From positions 2,852,001-2,916,000 of the forward strand of contig NZ_CP159358.1 of assembly GCF_040500475.1 (NCBI RefSeq): 64,000 nt of DNA. Reading direction: 5' to 3'. The DNA is from Bacillus sp. Bos-x628. Lineage in GTDB: Bacteria > Bacillota > Bacilli > Bacillales > Bacillaceae. The position numbers and the translations under genes were made by a program. The notes below the pieces were generated by a model. That model ran no database searches and had not been told where the DNA came from. It worked only from the letters and a program-made list of their open reading frames with translations. Positions 60,240 through 64,000 of the stretch are shown here, in pieces; within the stretch, counting starts at the first letter, position 1, and the number at the start of each line of letters is the position of its first letter.

Positions 60240-62231
60240 GTGGGAAAAATGATTCAATGGTTCAAAAAGCCATCCATTTCAAAAACATTAATGATTGCCT
60301 TTATGGTGGTCCTCATTCTGCCAACAGTCGCTTTAACCATTAGTGCGTTTTTCACATCGAAGACAGAACTAGATAAACAGATTATGAGCAGTGCAATGAG
60401 TCAGGTCAATGCGTTTGATACGTTAATCAATGAGAATATCGGAAACAAGGCGGAGGCTGTCACGCTTTTTGCGGATTCTCTTAAGGCTTCTAACCTTCAA
60501 GAAAAAAATAGGAACGCTATCATTAAAGAATTGGAGCAATATGGAAAAATTAACCAAAAAGATGTAGCTGCTTTCTATGTAGGCTCTGAAAAGGGACTGT
60601 TTATGCAATATCCTGTTCAAAAAATGCCTAACGGTTATGACCCAAGAAAAAGACCTTGGTATCAAGAAGCAATGAACGCCGAAAATGGCAAGCAAATCAT
60701 CACAAAGCCATATGTAGCAGCTTCAACTGGTAAAATGGTCATCACCATCGCTGAAAAAATGAAAGATGGTTCAGGAGTTATCGGGCTGGATATGGAAATA
60801 GACAGCCTGCTTCAAAAGCTAAAAGAAATCAAAATCGGACAAAAAGGCTATGCCTTCATCATGGAAAAAGACAAAACAGTTCTTGCAGCTCCAAATCAAA
60901 AACCAGGAAGTCAAGTGAATGAGAGTCTAGCAAATATTATTTATCAAAACAAACAAGGAAACGGCAGTTACACGTTCAAAGGGATAGATAAAAAGGTTGC
61001 TTACGTGACCAATGAATTAACAGGATGGAAAATCGGTGGAACGATGCTCGTATCAGAAGTAGAAGATGCAGCGAAGCCAGTATTCATTACTGCAATTATC
61101 GTGTTTAGTGTGACACTCATTGTAGCAGGAACCCTTATCTTCTTTATTGTCCGCTCCATATCAAAAAGATTATCAACACTAGTCATTTTCTCGCAAAAGG
61201 TCAGCAATGGTGATTTGCGTGATAAACTTCAGATCCAATCAAATGACGAAATTGGACAAGTTGGAAAAGGTTTTAATACCATGATTGATTCATTAAGATC
61301 CCTCATTGGTGCTGTTCAAACCTCAGTAGAAAGTGTCGCTTCTTCATCAGAAGAATTGACTGCCAGCGCAGGACAAACAAGTAAAGCAACAGAGCATATT
61401 ACATCAGCCATCGAACAATTCTCTAGCGGAAATGAAAGTCAAAATGAAAAAGTTGAATCCAGCTCAGTCGAGTTAGAGGAAATGGACCGAGGCCTCCAAC
61501 ATATGAATGAGTCTGCTCAATCCATTACCGCTTCATCAATCAAATCAACAGATATTGCAGGAGATGGCGGACAGCTAGTTGAAAAAACCGCTTCTCAAAT
61601 GAATGTCATTGATCAATCAGTGAAAAAAGCAGAGAATGTCATTAGTGAACTGAAAAGTAAATCGAAAGACATTACACACATTCTCGGTGTCATCAATGGA
61701 ATTGCAGACCAAACGAATTTACTTGCGCTAAATGCGGCAATAGAAGCAGCAAGAGCTGGTGAAGCTGGTCGAGGCTTCTCAGTAGTAGCAGAAGAGGTGA
61801 GAAAACTCGCTGTTCAATCTGCAAGTTCTGCAAAGGAAATTGAGAATTTGATCAAAGAAATCGTTCAAGACATTGATGTATCACAGGAAGTGTTCACTGC
61901 AGTGAATCGTGAAGTTCAATCAGGATTAAGTTTCACAGAACAAACGAGAGTGAGCTTCCGCAATATTTTCGAAATGACGAAAGAAATTTCAGATCAGCTA
62001 CAAATCATGAATCAAACCGTTGTTCAGCTTTCAAAAGGCTCTTCACAAGTATCAGAAGCTGTCCGTGAGATTGCAGAAGTGTCACGTGAAAGCTCAGCGA
62101 ACATCCAAGACATCGCAGCCTCTGCAGAAGAACAATTAGCATCAATGGAAGAGATTAGTTCATCCTCAGCAACACTCTCCTCCATGGCAGAAGAATTACG
62201 TGATTTAATTAGCAAATTTAAGGTGGAATAA
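60240..62231 (+). CDS. Methyl-accepting chemotaxis protein, copy 2
   Basis: A 663-residue receptor with the same domain order as copy 1. It shares the juxtamembrane [10 protein letters not shown]-terminus and almost the same signalling tip ([20 protein letters not shown]), but the Cache domain is clearly different. The start is GTG 60240, nine bases after AAAAGGGGG; ATG 60249 is in frame but spaced too far. It has its own sigma-D-like promoter and terminator. The ligand is unknown. Confidence 0.9.
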   Translation: MGKMIQWFKKPSISKTLMIAFMVVLILPTVALTISAFFTSKTELDKQIMSSAMSQVNAFDTLINENIGNKAEAVTLFADSLKASNLQEKNRNAIIKELEQYGKINQKDVAAFYVGSEKGLFMQYPVQKMPNGYDPRKRPWYQEAMNAENGKQIITKPYVAASTGKMVITIAEKMKDGSGVIGLDMEIDSLLQKLKEIKIGQKGYAFIMEKDKTVLAAPNQKPGSQVNESLANIIYQNKQGNGSYTFKGIDKKVAYVTNELTGWKIGGTMLVSEVEDAAKPVFITAIIVFSVTLIVAGTLIFFIVRSISKRLSTLVIFSQKVSNGDLRDKLQIQSNDEIGQVGKGFNTMIDSLRSLIGAVQTSVESVASSSEELTASAGQTSKATEHITSAIEQFSSGNESQNEKVESSSVELEEMDRGLQHMNESAQSITASSIKSTDIAGDGGQLVEKTASQMNVIDQSVKKAENVISELKSKSKDITHILGVINGIADQTNLLALNAAIEAARAGEAGRGFSVVAEEVRKLAVQSASSAKEIENLIKEIVQDIDVSQEVFTAVNREVQSGLSFTEQTRVSFRNIFEMTKEISDQLQIMNQTVVQLSKGSSQVSEAVREIAEVSRESSANIQDIAASAEEQLASMEEISSSSATLSSMAEELRDLISKFKVE

Positions 62232-62243
62232 AGCCATATTGAA

Positions 62244-62270
62244 AAGAGCTCCAGCTGGGAGCTTCTTTTT
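62244..62270 (+). terminator. Terminator after chemoreceptor copy 2
   Basis: AGCTCC (62247-62252) pairs with GGAGCT (62258-62263), followed by TCTTTTT. Confidence 0.7.
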
Positions 62271-62403
62271 GAATAATTTGGAGTAAATAAGTATTTATGC
62301 TTATTTTGGAGGTTTTTTGAGATTTTTATTTTGAGAAATAATTCATATTACCTAAGAATGAAAAAAGTCAGACCATAAAACATAAATCTAAAGGAGCAGA
62401 AAA

Positions 62404-64000
62404 ATGAAAAAAATCAACTTTTTTAAGCATTTTACGATGACAAAGAAATTAATCACTGCATTTTTAGCTATCCTCCTAGTGCCGATTCTTGTATTGGCAG
62501 CATGTTCTTATAAAGTGGCATCCGATTCACTCAATGATGAAATTATGTCTAGTGCTGAAAATGGCGTCAATCAATTAAATGAACTCATCAATAAAGATGT
62601 AAAGCCTAAGATTGATATGGTTGCATACTTATCGAAATCGGTGAAAAAGGATGAACTAAAAGCAAAGAACAAAGATTTACTGAAGATGAAACTTGAGCAA
62701 TTGTCTAAAACAGATAAAGAAGTGGTGGAAGTGTTTGTTGCAGATCGAAATGGTAAACGAATTGAATACTCCGAAATCAACAAAAGCAATGCGAAGAGTG
62801 CCAAGGATGAACCATGGTTTCAACAATCGATGGGAGATCAGAAAGTGATCATTTCAGATCCTTTTATGGACAAATCATCTGATGACCTGCTCATCACAAT
62901 ATCAGAACAGTTAGCAGATGGTTCTGGTGTCATTGGTATCCATATGCGTCTAAATACAGTCGTGAAAGATACGAACAGTATTAAGATTGGTAAAGAGGGC
63001 TATGCCTTTATTTCCACGTCTAATAAACGATATATTGCTCATAAAACGGAAAAGGCCGGCACGAAATTGACTGGTGATTTTATCAATCAAATGTATAACG
63101 CCAAAGAAGGCAGCTTTGAATACGAATACAATGGACAGCCAAAGCAAATGTTTTTTGCAACCAATGAGACCACAGGTTGGAAGCTGGGAGGAACAATGTA
63201 TGTCAATGAAGTGAAAGAAGCAGCAAAGCCAGTACTTGACTTGACCATCATCATCCTTGTCGCAGCCATTGTGATAGGCGGAATCGCAATTTATTTTATA
63301 ATCAAATCAATTCGAAAACCACTAATAGAGCTATCTGAATCGGCTGAGAAAATTAGTCAGGGAGATCTCACGCAGCACATTGAGGTTCGTTCTCACGATG
63401 AAATCGGTAAGCTTGCTCATAGCTTTAACGATATGTCAGCCAAGCTGAGACAAGTGGTTCAGGCAGTGCAGAATTCAATTGAAAATGTTGCCGCCTCATC
63501 TGAAGAACTGACAGCTAGTGCGGGACAAACCGCCCAAGCGACAGAGCACATTACATCATCTATTGAACAGTTCTCAAACAGCACTGAACATCAAAATGAT
63601 ATGATTGAAAAAAGCTCAGCTCAATTGAATCAAATGGATCGTGGCTTATCACATATGGTGCAAACAACATCTGATATGACGGAATCGTCTATCGAATCGA
63701 GCAGTACCGCTCAGGCAGGTGGAGATCTCGTGCAAAAAACAGCAGGTCAAATGCAGACAATTGAACAGGCAGTCAAAGAGGCAGAGCTTGTCATTGCAGG
63801 GTTAGAGCAGAAGTCAAAAGATATTACCAATATTCTCGGTGTCATCAATGGGATTGCAGATCAGACTAACCTCCTTGCCTTAAACGCAGCGATTGAAGCG
63901 GCACGGGCAGGAGAAGCTGGTAGAGGGTTCTCTGTTGTTGCAGAAGAAGTCCGCAAGCTGGCAGAGCAATCAGGCAGCTCTTCAAAAGAAATTGAAAGCC
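62404..64000 (+). CDS. Methyl-accepting chemotaxis protein, copy 3, C-terminus beyond the window
   Basis: The ATG at 62404 follows AAAGGAGC. The frame stays open for 532 codons to the window edge. The N-terminus ([20 protein letters not shown]) lacks the KKPSISK motif of the other two copies. It has a double-Cache domain, a second helix at about 280-302, HAMP, and the tip [20 protein letters not shown]. The upstream sigma-D elements are weak (TAAG-N14-GACCATAA around 62353-62379). Roughly 130 residues are missing at the end. Confidence 0.9.
   Translation, partial: MKKINFFKHFTMTKKLITAFLAILLVPILVLAACSYKVASDSLNDEIMSSAENGVNQLNELINKDVKPKIDMVAYLSKSVKKDELKAKNKDLLKMKLEQLSKTDKEVVEVFVADRNGKRIEYSEINKSNAKSAKDEPWFQQSMGDQKVIISDPFMDKSSDDLLITISEQLADGSGVIGIHMRLNTVVKDTNSIKIGKEGYAFISTSNKRYIAHKTEKAGTKLTGDFINQMYNAKEGSFEYEYNGQPKQMFFATNETTGWKLGGTMYVNEVKEAAKPVLDLTIIILVAAIVIGGIAIYFIIKSIRKPLIELSESAEKISQGDLTQHIEVRSHDEIGKLAHSFNDMSAKLRQVVQAVQNSIENVAASSEELTASAGQTAQATEHITSSIEQFSNSTEHQNDMIEKSSAQLNQMDRGLSHMVQTTSDMTESSIESSSTAQAGGDLVQKTAGQMQTIEQAVKEAELVIAGLEQKSKDITNILGVINGIADQTNLLALNAAIEAARAGEAGRGFSVVAEEVRKLAEQSGSSSKEIES

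Noticed and set aside
1..64000. CRISPR arrays, tRNA or rRNA genes, insertion sequences, prophage
   Set aside because: No spaced direct repeats, transposase, integrase or structural RNA was seen on reading both strands.

Overview
The window is chromosomal DNA from a low-GC, endospore-forming Bacillus, most likely of the B. pumilus / B. safensis / B. altitudinis group. This rests on gene order and protein similarity recalled from memory, not on a database search. Nearly every gene has a recognisable counterpart in the B. subtilis yuk-yue-yuf-yux-yug segment, in the same order, with some local insertions and losses. No rRNA, tRNA, CRISPR array, insertion sequence or prophage was seen.

Layout. 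(1) 1-10.8 kb: a partial adeR regulator, then a type VIIb (WXG100/Ess) secretion operon, yukE-yukD-yukC-yukB-yueB-yueC, behind a clear sigma-A promoter. (2) 10.9-20.7 kb: yueD, yueE, a secreted esterase not part of the B. subtilis order, yuzF, yueF, two tandem GerPA/GerPF-like spore genes with sigma-K-like promoters, yueH, yueI, the NAD-salvage pair pncA-pncB, the EAL/HDOD protein yuxH, and yuzC. (3) 20.7-25.7 kb: the quorum-sensing module degQ-comQ-comX-comP-comA, with a good ComA box ahead of degQ. comX is a 55-residue TTG-start gene. (4) 25.7-31.9 kb: yuxO, then the seven-gene Mrp Na+/H+ antiporter operon on the minus strand. (5) 32.1-37.4 kb: a small membrane protein, the malate transporter maeN, a decayed fragment of nupQ marking loss of the bmpA-nupOPQ nucleoside ABC transporter, the malK-malR malate two-component system, and yufK. 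(6) 37.4-46.5 kb: yuxK, pbpD, yuxJ, the sporulation-input genes kapD, kapB and kinB, then patB, yugE and yugF. (7) 46.6-57.2 kb: alaR-alaT, yugI, yuzA, an iron alcohol dehydrogenase, pgi, a third GerPA/F-like gene, yugN, the K+ channel yugO, a small membrane protein, yugP, yugS, yugU and a decayed nitronate monooxygenase start. (8) 57.2-64 kb: transglutaminase tgl and three tandem chemoreceptor genes. The last runs off the window.

How the genes work together. Several modules are regulatory circuits with input and output in one place: ComX/ComP/ComA drives degQ, whose product stimulates the DegS-DegU system that in B. subtilis activates the yuk secretion operon. MalK/MalR sits beside its target maeN. 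KinB with KapB feeds the sporulation phosphorelay, and KapD opposes it. The GerPA/F-like genes and tgl belong to late spore-coat assembly. The most unusual features are two genes whose ribosome-binding site and homologue alignment both point to an ATC start (yueD, yuxJ), the nupQ scar, a terminator-like hairpin overlapping the start of yugS, a strong hairpin between comP and comA, and four convergent gene pairs whose stop codons overlap by exactly four bases.
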